The notes under the pieces: generated by a model | Told to the model about the DNA's origin: nothing | Database searches by the model: none | The model's input: only the letters and a program-made list of their open reading frames with translations | Source of the DNA: Aromatoleum toluolicum | Lineage (GTDB): Bacteria > Pseudomonadota > Gammaproteobacteria > Burkholderiales > Rhodocyclaceae | Assembly: GCF_012911005.2 (NCBI RefSeq) | Contig: NZ_WTVS01000036.1 | Span: forward strand, 1-56,397 | Length of the DNA: 56,397 nucleotides | Reading direction: 5' to 3' | In this document: positions 39,304 to 49,645 of the stretch, one piece after another | Position numbering within the stretch: the stretch's first letter is position 1 | Layout of the letters: each line of letters starts with the position of its first letter | Program-made: the position numbers and the translations under genes

Positions 39304-40002
39304 CTATACTCCCACGTCCCCATTACGGAAAGCCTTGTCCCGGGCGGGGGAATCGCCTTCCGCGAGGAGCGCTTCGGCCTGCGCGCGCGTGAGGAACCGG
39401 CCCGGCAGGGGGATCAGCCCGGCGACGGCTGTCCGGTAGCGGGCGTAGCGGGCGCCGTGCAGCGCGAGGAGCTTGCGCTCCTCGAGCAGGGATCCGATCC
39501 AGAGGTAGGCGGTGATGCTCAGTGACGACGCGAGGCGCGCCGCATCCATGTCGCGCGTCCACAGGATCAGCAGGCCCAGGAAGTACCACGGGTGGCGCAC
39601 GATGCGGTGCAGCGGCGACAGTTGCAGGCGTCCTTCGTCGTGCCGCGGCGGATGGGTTCCCGCGCGCCACTGCGCGAGCCCCGAAAAGCCTCCCATGTCG
39701 TAATGGCGCGTCGTCCACGCGAAACCGGCCACGGCCGCGAGCGCCACGGCGTTGGCGATCCAGGCGCCGACGCCGGACCATTCCCACAGCAGCGGGCCGC
39801 GCAGCGCGAAGGTGAGCCACGCGGGCGGCACAAGCAGCAGCACCGCGAGGGCGTTGAAGGCCAGCCGGTAGCCGCGCGTCGCCGCGGGCCAGTGGCGTGC
39901 GACGAAGCCTTGCACCGCGAACGAGGCCAGCAGGGAATGGATCAGCCCGTACAGCGCCCACGCGGCGACGAGGGTGGCGAGCTGTGCGGCGGAAGGGTGC
40001 AT
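39304..40002 (-). CDS. NnrU/ICMT-like membrane methyltransferase family protein
   Basis: 232 residues with about six hydrophobic helices. The C-terminal half holds the isoprenylcysteine/phospholipid methyltransferase-like signature HRIVRHPWYFLGLL and the later EERKLLALHGARYARYR, where family members bind SAM. Related proteins are annotated NnrU, MddA or plain methyltransferase family protein. Substrate unknown. Upstream of the GGDEF-EAL gene on the same strand. Confidence 0.78.
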   Translation of the reverse strand: MHPSAAQLATLVAAWALYGLIHSLLASFAVQGFVARHWPAATRGYRLAFNALAVLLLVPPAWLTFALRGPLLWEWSGVGAWIANAVALAAVAGFAWTTRHYDMGGFSGLAQWRAGTHPPRHDEGRLQLSPLHRIVRHPWYFLGLLILWTRDMDAARLASSLSITAYLWIGSLLEERKLLALHGARYARYRTAVAGLIPLPGRFLTRAQAEALLAEGDSPARDKAFRNGDVGV

Positions 40003-40112
40003 GGGCGGCCTCGGCGCTATCGCATGCGGGCGGATCCCGCGGCGAGCGGGATGATGTCACGATTGTCCGCCCCGGTCATCGACGCGGGGCAGGGCGCCGC
40101 GGCGCTGCCTTC

Positions 40113-40661
40113 CTACAGCGCGCGTTCGATCGCCTCGCGAACTTCGCGGGAATCCGGCTCGACCCGGCTCGGGAACGACGCCACCACCTTGCCGTTGCGA
40201 TCCACCACGTACTTGTGGAAGTTCCAGCGCGGCGCGCCCGACTGCCGCGCGAGCTCGCGGAACACCGGGTGGGCGCCGTCCCCGCTGACGCCGATCGGCG
40301 AGAACATGTCGAAGCTCACCCCGTAATTTACGAAGCACACCTTTGCGGCCTCCGCCTCGTTCGCGGCTTCCTGGCGAAAGTCGTTCGACGCGAAGCCGAC
40401 GACCATCAGGCCGCGGTCCTTGTACTGCCGGTGCAGCGCTTCGAGCGCCTTGAACTGTCCCGTGTAGCCGCAGTGGCTGGCGGTGTTCACGATCAGCAGC
40501 GGCTTGCCGCCGTAACGCTGGCGAAGATTGACGACCTCTTCGGAATGCAGCCGGCGCAGGGAGTGATCCAGGTAGGTGAGACCGTCGGCAGGGCCGGCCG
40601 CGGACGCGCCTACGGGGAGCAGCAGGGCGGCACACGCCGCCGCGAGGAGTGCGCGGATCAT
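40113..40661 (-). CDS. periplasmic glutathione peroxidase-family protein
   Basis: 182 residues with a signal peptide ([18 protein letters not shown]) and a thioredoxin-fold peroxidase domain. The peroxidatic Cys64 sits in [13 protein letters not shown]; Trp146-Asn147 are in [12 protein letters not shown]. The usual catalytic Gln motif (FPCNQF) reads FASNDF here, so the tetrad Gln is replaced by Asp94. Likely reduces hydroperoxides with a thioredoxin-like donor. The ATG at 40661 begins the signal peptide; the frame is open upstream. Divergent from the cyclase gene at 40855. Confidence 0.87.
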   Translation of the reverse strand: MIRALLAAACAALLLPVGASAAGPADGLTYLDHSLRRLHSEEVVNLRQRYGGKPLLIVNTASHCGYTGQFKALEALHRQYKDRGLMVVGFASNDFRQEAANEAEAAKVCFVNYGVSFDMFSPIGVSGDGAHPVFRELARQSGAPRWNFHKYVVDRNGKVVASFPSRVEPDSREVREAIERAL

Positions 40662-40854
40662 TGGTTTTCTCGCTGTTGGGGGCTGGGGTGTCGCTGAGAC
40701 CCGGAAGTCCGGTTCGAGTTCGTCGCGGGCGCGCAGCGGTGATGCCAAGAGCAACGCGAATGCGCCCCATTGTGGGGTGTTACAAAGCTTTTCAGGGCAT
40801 AATTGCACCCCGGCGAAACAATCATGCGGGGAGGCGCGCACCCCCGGAGTCCGA

Positions 40855-42720
40855 ATGAATCTGAATCGAAAGATGACCCTGCTGTTCGGCGGCATCGCTG
40901 TGGGCACACTGGTGATGCTGATCCTGATCAGCCTTTATGCCTTCCGCAGCTATTCGATCGCCTCATCGACGGCGCACGTGCGAACGGCCGCGGAAATCGT
41001 GCGCGTACATCTGACCGAGTCGATGATTCAGGGGGTCATCGACAAGCGCGAACAATTCCTCAACCGCTTGATCGAGGTCCAGGGGCTGCGCACGGCGCGG
41101 GTCGTGCGCTCCACGCACGTGAACGAACAGTTCGGTGCCGGCATGAACCGCGAGATGAACGCGGACGAGATCGAGAAGCTCGTGCTCGCCGACGGCCAGC
41201 CCCGCTACGAGATCCGCGACGAAGCCGGCGATTCGGTGTTCCGCGGCACCATTCCGTTCGCCGCCTCGTCGCGCGGCACCCCGAACTGCCTGCAGTGCCA
41301 CAAGGTCAGCGAGGGTACGGTGCTCGGCGCCGTCACGATGGAGCTGTCACTGACCGAGCTCAAGGAGAAGGCGCTCACGACCGTGACCTGGATCAGCGTC
41401 ACGATGGCGATGTTTGCGGCGCTCTCGATCGTTCTCGCCCGGCGTCTGATCCTGCCGGTCGGCTCGACCGCGCAGGCGGTGGAGCGCGCGGTGCAGCGCG
41501 CGCTGAAAGGCGACTTCAAGGGGCGCGTGGAAAAGCGCACCGACGACGAGATCGGCCAGATCGCCAGCGAGACCAACAACCTGCTTACCTTCCTCGACGA
41601 CGGCCTCGCGCGCATCAGTCAGCGTGTCGTGCAGCTCACCGGCCGCACCCTGCGGCAGGACGACAACCAGCTCGAGGTCGCGATCGATATGGTCAACGGC
41701 CTGGCCGATGCGTCCAGCTTCAAGCAGGCGATCGAGGAGGACGAGACCAAGGCCGAGATCTTCGACCGCTTCGGCCGCGTGCTGACCGAGCAGTTCGGCG
41801 TGCGCGAATTCTCCATTTACGAGACCTCCGGGCCGAAGCAGCTGGAACCCTTCATGGTGGACGGCGTGCAGGGCAGCCCGTGCCGCTGGTGCGATCCGCA
41901 GATTCTCGTGCGCAGCGACATGTGCCGTGCCAAGCGCTCCGGCCACACCGTCGATGGCCTGACCCAGCCGGGCATCTGCTATGCGTTCAAGCAGCCCGAC
42001 GATACGGGGGAGACGCGGCGCCACTATTGCGTGCCGATCATGCAGTCCGGCGCGGTGGGCAGTATCGTCCAGCTCGTCGTGCGCGAATCGGAGGCGGCGC
42101 GCTTCCATGCCCAGGTGCCGTACGTGAACGTCTATGTGCGCGAGATGGCGCCGGTGCTGGAGGCCAAGCGCCTGACCGAGACGCTGCGCGAGTCCTCGCT
42201 GCGCGATGCGATGACGGGCCTGAACAACCGCCGCTTCCTCGAGGAATACGTCGACACCCTGGTCGCCACGGCGCGCCGGCGCAAGATCGAGCTGGCGATC
42301 ATGGTGCTGGACATCGACTACTTCAAGATGGTGAACGACACCTACGGCCACGATGCCGGCGACGCGGTGCTGAAATCGCTGGCTGCGGTGCTGCGCACCT
42401 CGGTGCGGGCGTCGGACATGGTCATCCGCTTCGGCGGGGAAGAGTTCCTCATCGTCCTGCAGGAAACCGAGGCGGAGAATGCGCTGCGTGTCGCAGAGAA
42501 CATCCGCGCGACCGTCGCGGACCTGAAGATCCAGGTCGGCGGCGCGGTGCTGCAGAAGACGATCTCGATCGGTCTGGCGATGTTCCCCGAGGACAGCGAA
42601 ACCTTCTGGCAGACCGTGAAGTTCGCGGACGTGGCCCTCTATCGCGCGAAGGATGACGGCCGCAATCGCGTCGTTCGCTTCAGGTCCGAGATGTGGGAAG
42701 GGCACGCCGACTCGTACTGA
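40855..42720 (+). CDS. membrane diguanylate cyclase with periplasmic CxxCH motif and cysteine-rich GAF-like domain
   Basis: 621 residues: transmembrane helix (about 8-30); periplasmic region (31-172) with C145-L-Q-C148-H149; transmembrane helix (about 174-196); HAMP (about 197-250); a GAF-like domain (about 280-435) with Cys343, Cys346, Cys357, Cys375 and Cys392; GGDEF domain (about 445-610) with GGEEF at 527-531 and RxxD inhibitory site (R518, D521). Should synthesise c-di-GMP under control of a haem domain and possibly a metal site. ATG 40855 has GGAG six bases upstream. It stands alone between divergent gpx and a convergent unknown gene. Confidence 0.9.
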   Translation: MNLNRKMTLLFGGIAVGTLVMLILISLYAFRSYSIASSTAHVRTAAEIVRVHLTESMIQGVIDKREQFLNRLIEVQGLRTARVVRSTHVNEQFGAGMNREMNADEIEKLVLADGQPRYEIRDEAGDSVFRGTIPFAASSRGTPNCLQCHKVSEGTVLGAVTMELSLTELKEKALTTVTWISVTMAMFAALSIVLARRLILPVGSTAQAVERAVQRALKGDFKGRVEKRTDDEIGQIASETNNLLTFLDDGLARISQRVVQLTGRTLRQDDNQLEVAIDMVNGLADASSFKQAIEEDETKAEIFDRFGRVLTEQFGVREFSIYETSGPKQLEPFMVDGVQGSPCRWCDPQILVRSDMCRAKRSGHTVDGLTQPGICYAFKQPDDTGETRRHYCVPIMQSGAVGSIVQLVVRESEAARFHAQVPYVNVYVREMAPVLEAKRLTETLRESSLRDAMTGLNNRRFLEEYVDTLVATARRRKIELAIMVLDIDYFKMVNDTYGHDAGDAVLKSLAAVLRTSVRASDMVIRFGGEEFLIVLQETEAENALRVAENIRATVADLKIQVGGAVLQKTISIGLAMFPEDSETFWQTVKFADVALYRAKDDGRNRVVRFRSEMWEGHADSY

Positions 42721-42775
42721 GCGGCGGCGCTGGCGGAAGTGTTCCCGGGGATGGTCCGCTGCGCGGCGGGCCGGC

Positions 42776-43447
42776 TCAGCCGTTCTTTTGCCAGACGGCG
42801 ACGAGTGCGTCGCGGTGCGCGGCGAGTTCGCTGAGCGCCACCTCGATCACCGGGCCGCTCAGCGTGTGTCCGGCACAGGCGCCGCGCAGGCGCACGTCCG
42901 CGCCCTGGATGGCCACCACCAGCCCGTCCTGGTTGGCCTGCAAGCGGCTCTGGCGGTCCTGGTCGCTCACCAGCACGCTGCCGTTGGTGAGATTCAGCCG
43001 CGCGTTGAGCGTGGCGTCCTTGCCCGAGTTCAGGCGCGCCCCGACCACGCACGGCACCATGCGGAACTCGCCCGCGAGTGCGAGCGCATGCCGGCGCAGG
43101 AATCGCGCACGCTCGGCCTCGGCGAGGGGCACGCGCCCGGCCGAGCGGCGCGCGAGCTGGTCTAGCTCGTCGTCGGTGAGGTGCGGACCGGCGGCGACCA
43201 GTTCCTCGCGGGGAATGGCCGCAGCCGCGGTGTTCAGGACGTCGAGGTGATGGTGGTGGGAAACCACCGCGATGCCAGCCTTCCCGAGCTGCTTTGCGGT
43301 GACGGTCGGCATTCCCTGCAGCACCATCGCGCCGAGCAGTTCCTGCATGGCCTTGCATAACTTCTCGTGGCTGCCGTCGAGAAATGCGGCGGGCGCTTCG
43401 AGTTCGAACTCGAAGCCGACGGTGAGCTTCAGATTTGCCTTGGACAT
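42776..43447 (-). CDS. hypothetical protein downstream of fba
   Basis: 223 residues from ATG 43447 (MSKANLKLTVGFEFELEAP); an ATG four codons earlier (43459) is the alternative and neither has a strong ribosome site. No family recognised. Features seen: VVSHHHHLDVL near residue 65, EELVAAGPHLTDDELDQLARR, and a region with FRMVPCVVGARLNSGKDATLNARLNL that looks like a beta-rich domain. No signal peptide or membrane helix. It starts 48 bp after fba and is probably co-transcribed with it. Confidence 0.75.
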   Translation of the reverse strand: MSKANLKLTVGFEFELEAPAAFLDGSHEKLCKAMQELLGAMVLQGMPTVTAKQLGKAGIAVVSHHHHLDVLNTAAAAIPREELVAAGPHLTDDELDQLARRSAGRVPLAEAERARFLRRHALALAGEFRMVPCVVGARLNSGKDATLNARLNLTNGSVLVSDQDRQSRLQANQDGLVVAIQGADVRLRGACAGHTLSGPVIEVALSELAAHRDALVAVWQKNG

Positions 43448-43495
43448 GGGGCTGCGCATGGGCGCCGCGCCCGAAGGCGCGGGCCGGTAACGGTC

Positions 43496-44560
43496 TTAGC
43501 GGACGACCTGCGTGAGCTCGCCCGACTTGTAGCGCACGGCGATCTTTTCCAGCGACAGCGGCTTGATACGGCTCGCCTGCCCGGCGCAGCCGAAGGCCTC
43601 GAAGCGCGCCTTGCACACCAGCTTGGCGGCCTCGCGCGCCGGCTTGAGGAATTCGCGCGGATCGAACTTGGACGGGTTCTCGAACAGGAACTTGCGCACC
43701 GCGCCGGTCATCGCCAGGCGGATGTCGGTGTCGATGTTGATCTTGCGCACGCCGAACTTGATCGCGGTCTGGATCTCCTCGACCGGCACGCCGTAGGTTT
43801 CCTTCATGTCGCCGCCGTACTGGCGGATGATCTCGAGCAGCTCCTGCGGCACGCTCGACGAGCCGTGCATCACCAGGTGGGTGTTCGGCAGGCGTGCGTG
43901 GATCGCCTTCACGCGCTCGATCGCGAGGATGTCGCCGGTCGGCTTGCGCGTGAACTTGTAGGCGCCGTGGCTCGTGCCGATCGCGATCGCCAGCGCGTCG
44001 CAGTCGGTCTGCTTGACGAAGTCGGCAGCCTGGTCGGGGTCGGTGAGCAGCATCGAGTGGTCCAGCGTGCCCTCCGCGCCGACGCCGTCCTCCTCACCGG
44101 CCTGGCCGGTCTCGAGCGAGCCGAGGCAGCCCAGTTCGGCCTCCACGGTGACGCCGATGGAGTGCGAGAACTTCACGACCTCGCGGCTCACCGCGACGTT
44201 GTAGTCGTACGAGGACGGGGTCTTGCCGTCTTCCATCAGCGAGCCGTCCATCATCACGCTGGAGAAGCCAGAACGGATCGCGCCCATGCAGATGGCGGGC
44301 GACTGGCCGTGATCCTGGTGCATCACGACGGGGATCTGCGGATAGGCCTCGACGGCGGCGTCGATCAGGTGGCGCAGGAAGGCTTCGCCGGCGTACTTCC
44401 GGGCGCCGGCCGAGGCCTGCATGATCACCGGGCTGTCGCACTCGGCCGCGGCTTCCATGATCGCCTGGACCTGCTCGAGGTTGTTGACGTTGAACGCCGG
44501 CAAACCGTAGCCGTTTTCGGCGGCATGATCGAGCAGCTGGCGCATGGAAACGAGGGGCAT
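43496..44560 (-). CDS. fba: class II fructose-1,6-bisphosphate aldolase
   Basis: Zinc-dependent aldol cleavage and formation of fructose-1,6-bisphosphate; also acts on sedoheptulose bisphosphate in Calvin-cycle bacteria (CbbA type). The 354 residues show zinc and active-site motifs [31 protein letters not shown] and [10 protein letters not shown]. Part of the central carbon set in this region, although separated from pyk by bluB and a lipoprotein gene. Confidence 0.96.
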   Translation of the reverse strand: MPLVSMRQLLDHAAENGYGLPAFNVNNLEQVQAIMEAAAECDSPVIMQASAGARKYAGEAFLRHLIDAAVEAYPQIPVVMHQDHGQSPAICMGAIRSGFSSVMMDGSLMEDGKTPSSYDYNVAVSREVVKFSHSIGVTVEAELGCLGSLETGQAGEEDGVGAEGTLDHSMLLTDPDQAADFVKQTDCDALAIAIGTSHGAYKFTRKPTGDILAIERVKAIHARLPNTHLVMHGSSSVPQELLEIIRQYGGDMKETYGVPVEEIQTAIKFGVRKINIDTDIRLAMTGAVRKFLFENPSKFDPREFLKPAREAAKLVCKARFEAFGCAGQASRIKPLSLEKIAVRYKSGELTQVVR

Positions 44561-44676
44561 TGTCCTTCTCCGGTATCAAGTGCAGGCACGGGAAACGTGC
44601 CGGGTTGCGAATTGGCTCGCATTCTAGCGTTTGTTGGGCGGCGGTGGGCTGTCCCGGCGTCCCGCGACGACGCCGG

Positions 44677-44707
44677 TAACAAAATGGCCCGGACGAATCC
44701 GGGCCAT
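44677..44707 (-). terminator. strong intrinsic terminator after CsgG-like lipoprotein gene
   Basis: A perfect 10-bp stem ATGGCCCGGA / TCCGGGCCAT (44684-44693, 44698-44707) with a CGAA tetraloop; on the minus strand it is followed by TTTTGTT. It lies about 20 bp after the stop at 44727. Confidence 0.9.
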
Positions 44708-44726
44708 GACGGTCAGCATGCGGTGC

Positions 44727-45746
44727 CTATTTCAGCAGTTCGGCCTGTGTTGCCGTGTCGAGCCGGCCCGTGACCGGGATGTTGCGCTCAGTCTGGTATT
44801 GGCGCAGGGCACTCTGCGTCTTGCCGCCCATCTTGCCATCGGGTGTGCCCGCATCGAAACCGAGCTTGTTGAGCTTGAGTTGTGCGTCACGCAGGTTGAT
44901 CGTGCCCCCCGAATAGCCGGCCGGCTGGGTCGCGCCGTCGACGGTGAGCTTCCCGCCGGTACCCAGCCCGCGGTCGCCCATCGTCTGGCCGGTGTAGTTG
45001 CGCAGCGCCCTGACCATCTGGTTGAACGAGTCCATGAATGCGCCGGCGATCACTTTGCCCTGCGGCGTGTTCGTGTAGCCGCCCAGTGCCCCTGCCGCGC
45101 CGCCGCCGCCGAGCAGGCCGCCGAGCCCGAAATCAGTGTTCTTTGCGCTGCCCTCGGCGACCCCCACCTGAACGCCCGAGCGGTTATCGACGAGTGTCAG
45201 CATCGTCGATGCTTCGTTGGTCTTCATGCTGCCGACGATCGCGCCGACCACACCGCCGCCGACCGCCCCAGCCGCCGCGCCGAGACCACCGGTCCCGCGT
45301 TCGCTGAACAGAATTTCAGGCGATACCGAGTAGTCGGCACTGACCATCTGCCCTTTGCCGAAGTTGCTGCCGGCACGCAGTTCGCCGCTCTGCTGCAGCG
45401 CGCGTTCCTGCTGCATGTTGCTCATCGCGCGGCCGCGCTCGACGACGATGAAGCAGTTCGACTGCTGCATCAGCAGGCGCAGGACCGGTACGGTCGATGT
45501 GAGTTGGTACCGACCGGTCAGGATGCGATACCAGCCGGCGTTCTGGTCTTCGACCACGGCGGCGGTGCCAAAGGGTTTGTCACAGCGCTCGAGCTGACCG
45601 CTGGCATTTTCCGCCGTGGCGCCACCCGCCGCACCGGTGGCCGGAGTCTTGGCGCCCGCATCGCCCATCTTGATCGGCATCGAGTCACACCCGGAAAAGA
45701 TCAGGGCGGTCGCGATCAGGCCGAGAGTCTTGAGGCTTCCGTTCAT
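44727..45746 (-). CDS. CsgG-like lipoprotein with C-terminal peptidoglycan-binding domain
   Basis: 339 residues. Signal peptide with lipobox FSGC (Cys20). The middle part (about 55-250) resembles the CsgG curli-secretion family (VPVLRLLMQQSNCFIVVERGRAMSNMQQERAL, then GKGQMVSADYSVSPEILFSE), with a glycine-rich segment (GGLGAAAGAVGGGVVGAIVGS). The C-terminus (about 275-338, NLRDAQLKLNKLGFDAGTPDGKMGGKTQSALRQYQ) is a peptidoglycan-binding PG_binding_1 domain. The joining of the two is notable. No curli subunit genes are nearby. Its own strong terminator suggests a single-gene unit. Confidence 0.8.
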   Translation of the reverse strand: MNGSLKTLGLIATALIFSGCDSMPIKMGDAGAKTPATGAAGGATAENASGQLERCDKPFGTAAVVEDQNAGWYRILTGRYQLTSTVPVLRLLMQQSNCFIVVERGRAMSNMQQERALQQSGELRAGSNFGKGQMVSADYSVSPEILFSERGTGGLGAAAGAVGGGVVGAIVGSMKTNEASTMLTLVDNRSGVQVGVAEGSAKNTDFGLGGLLGGGGAAGALGGYTNTPQGKVIAGAFMDSFNQMVRALRNYTGQTMGDRGLGTGGKLTVDGATQPAGYSGGTINLRDAQLKLNKLGFDAGTPDGKMGGKTQSALRQYQTERNIPVTGRLDTATQAELLK

Positions 45747-45866
45747 GTTCTTGTCCTCCGCGCGTGGTCCGATACTGTTTTATAGTCGGACGTGGCGTGC
45801 AAACAAGCCGCGGATGAGCCGATCGTGGCAAGGCGGGGTGGGGCGCTTTCAGGGCGCACATCTGCC

Positions 45867-48124
<2,258 letters not shown>

Positions 48125-48243
48125 GTTGTCTCCATGTCGATATGCATCCGAGAACGCGATTCTACCTGCCCGCAGCCGGGCGACGGCGCCGACATGGCCG
48201 CGATGCGCGGCGTCTCGCCCTTGGCCAGGGCGCGTCCGCCCTC

Positions 48244-48270
48244 TCGACAGATGCTGAAGCTTCCTATAGT
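48244..48270 (+). promoter_or_regulatory. possible promoter for the Cache-domain gene
   Basis: TCGACA (48244-48249) and TATAGT (48265-48270) with a 15-base spacer, in an AT-richer patch about 40 bp before the start at 48310. The spacer is shorter than ideal. Weak prediction. Confidence 0.3.
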
Positions 48271-48309
48271 TTTATCTTCATCAATTCAATCACCGGACTT
48301 CCGAACGCC

Positions 48310-49185
48310 ATGAAACTTGCTCCCGTCGCTTCGTTGTGTGTGCTCGTCCTGATGACGCCGGCCGTGCTAGCAGCCGATCCCGTGCCCGCGTCGGGACAGG
48401 GCTCCCTCGTGCAGCGTGCCGACGAGAATCGCAGCCTGCGCCTGCTCGACAAGGCGGTGGCGCGTTTCCGCGAAATCGGCGATGCGGCGTTCGACGAGTT
48501 CAACCGCGCGCCGCAGTTCACCGACCGCGAGCTTTACGTATACGTTCTGGGCACGGATGGCACCATGCTCGCGAGCGGCGGCTCCTCGGTGGTCCTGGTA
48601 GGGCGCAACGTCGCGTCCATGCAGGATGCGGCGGGCAAGCCCTTCTTCCGCGAGATGCTCGACATCGCGGCGAAGAGCGAGGCAGGGCGCGTCGAGTATC
48701 GCTGGCTCAATCGCGTCGACAGCCGCGAGGAGCCGAAAGTGACGCTGTTCCGCAAGGTCGGCGAGCGCATCATCGCGGTCGGCTATTACGTGCCGCGGGC
48801 GACGCCGGCGCAGGCGAAGGAGCTGCTGAACCGCGCGGTTGCGGCGGTGAAGGAGAAGGGGGCGCCGGCGGCCGTCGCGGCCTTCAACGCGCTCGACGGC
48901 GGCTTCGTGCAGGACGACCTCTACGTGTTCGCGATCGACCTGAGTTCGCAGCGTTTCCTCGCGCATGGCGCGATGCCCAAGCTGGTCGGCAGCGACGGGC
49001 GTGCGGTGCGCGATCCCAAGGGCAAGGCGATCGTCGCCGACATGGTGAACATCGTCAGCCGCAAGGGCGAGGGGGAACTCGACTACGCGTGGCGCAACCC
49101 GGTCACCGACAAGCTGGAGACCAAGCATTCGTTCATCCGGCGCGTCGACGACATGCTGGTCGGCGTCGGCTACTACACGCGCTGA
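48310..49185 (+). CDS. periplasmic tandem Cache-domain protein
   Basis: 291 residues with a signal peptide (to about VLAA, residue 22) and two similar Cache-type sensor domains: about 40-158 (ELYVYVLGTDGTMLASGG..VGYYVP) and about 165-291 (DLYVFAIDLSSQRFLAHG..VGYYTR). Both end with the same VGYY motif, indicating internal duplication. No transmembrane or output domain, so it is a soluble periplasmic ligand-binding protein that must signal through a partner. It runs opposite to the flanking pyk and pgk. Confidence 0.87.
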   Translation: MKLAPVASLCVLVLMTPAVLAADPVPASGQGSLVQRADENRSLRLLDKAVARFREIGDAAFDEFNRAPQFTDRELYVYVLGTDGTMLASGGSSVVLVGRNVASMQDAAGKPFFREMLDIAAKSEAGRVEYRWLNRVDSREEPKVTLFRKVGERIIAVGYYVPRATPAQAKELLNRAVAAVKEKGAPAAVAAFNALDGGFVQDDLYVFAIDLSSQRFLAHGAMPKLVGSDGRAVRDPKGKAIVADMVNIVSRKGEGELDYAWRNPVTDKLETKHSFIRRVDDMLVGVGYYTR

Positions 49186-49297
49186 CGCATCCGGTTGACC
49201 TCCGACAATATCCCGCGGAGGCCGATCCGGGAGAATGCATCGCCGCCGGACGCCCTGTCGTCCGGCGAATGTTTACCCCCTGAAGGATGAAGCGCCC

Positions 49298-49546
49298 ATG
49301 ATCGACGACGTTACCCGCTCCCTGCTCGACAGCCTGCCGCGTGGCGGCAGCTACGACCTTTCGGTTGCTCACGATCCCGCGAGCGACATGCACGCGCTGA
49401 CCATCGTGATCGACGGCCAGACCTTCCAGCCAGGGATCGGTTACGAGAGCAGCGACGACTTCGAGTTCGACCGTGAGCAGATCGCGGCATATCTGGTCAC
49501 GCGCAAGCAGAAGTGCGGCGGTTGCGGGAGCTGCAGCTGCGGCTGA
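49298..49546 (+). CDS. small hypothetical protein with cysteine-rich tail
   Basis: 82 residues from ATG 49298, with AAGGA about eleven bases upstream. The body is acidic (MIDDVTRSLLDSLPRGGSYDLSVAHDP, then DGQTFQPGIGYESSDDFEFDREQI) and ends with a cysteine cluster KCGGCGSCSCG, four Cys in eleven residues, which could bind a metal. No family recognised. It follows the Cache-domain gene by 112 bp on the same strand and shares a terminator with pgk. Confidence 0.7.
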   Translation: MIDDVTRSLLDSLPRGGSYDLSVAHDPASDMHALTIVIDGQTFQPGIGYESSDDFEFDREQIAAYLVTRKQKCGGCGSCSCG

Positions 49547-49566
49547 GCGTGCGTTGCGGCGCAGGA

Positions 49567-49600
49567 ATGAAAACGGCCACCCGCGGGTGGCCGTTTTCAT
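49567..49600. terminator. 34-bp perfect palindrome, bidirectional terminator
   Basis: ATGAAAACGGCCACCCG at 49567-49583 is followed directly by its exact reverse complement to 49600. As RNA it forms a GC stem with U-rich end (GTTTTCAT) in either direction. Placed between the convergent 49298 gene and pgk. Confidence 0.9.
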
Positions 49601-49645
49601 GGCGGGCCCGCGCTGCTGCCGGGCTCGCATCGTGCGAGAGCGTCT

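Noticed and set aside
45747-45866. Cobalamin riboswitch or other B12 control near bluB
   Set aside because: bluB is preceded by pyk with only 53 bp between, and I see no B12-box-like sequence in either flank.
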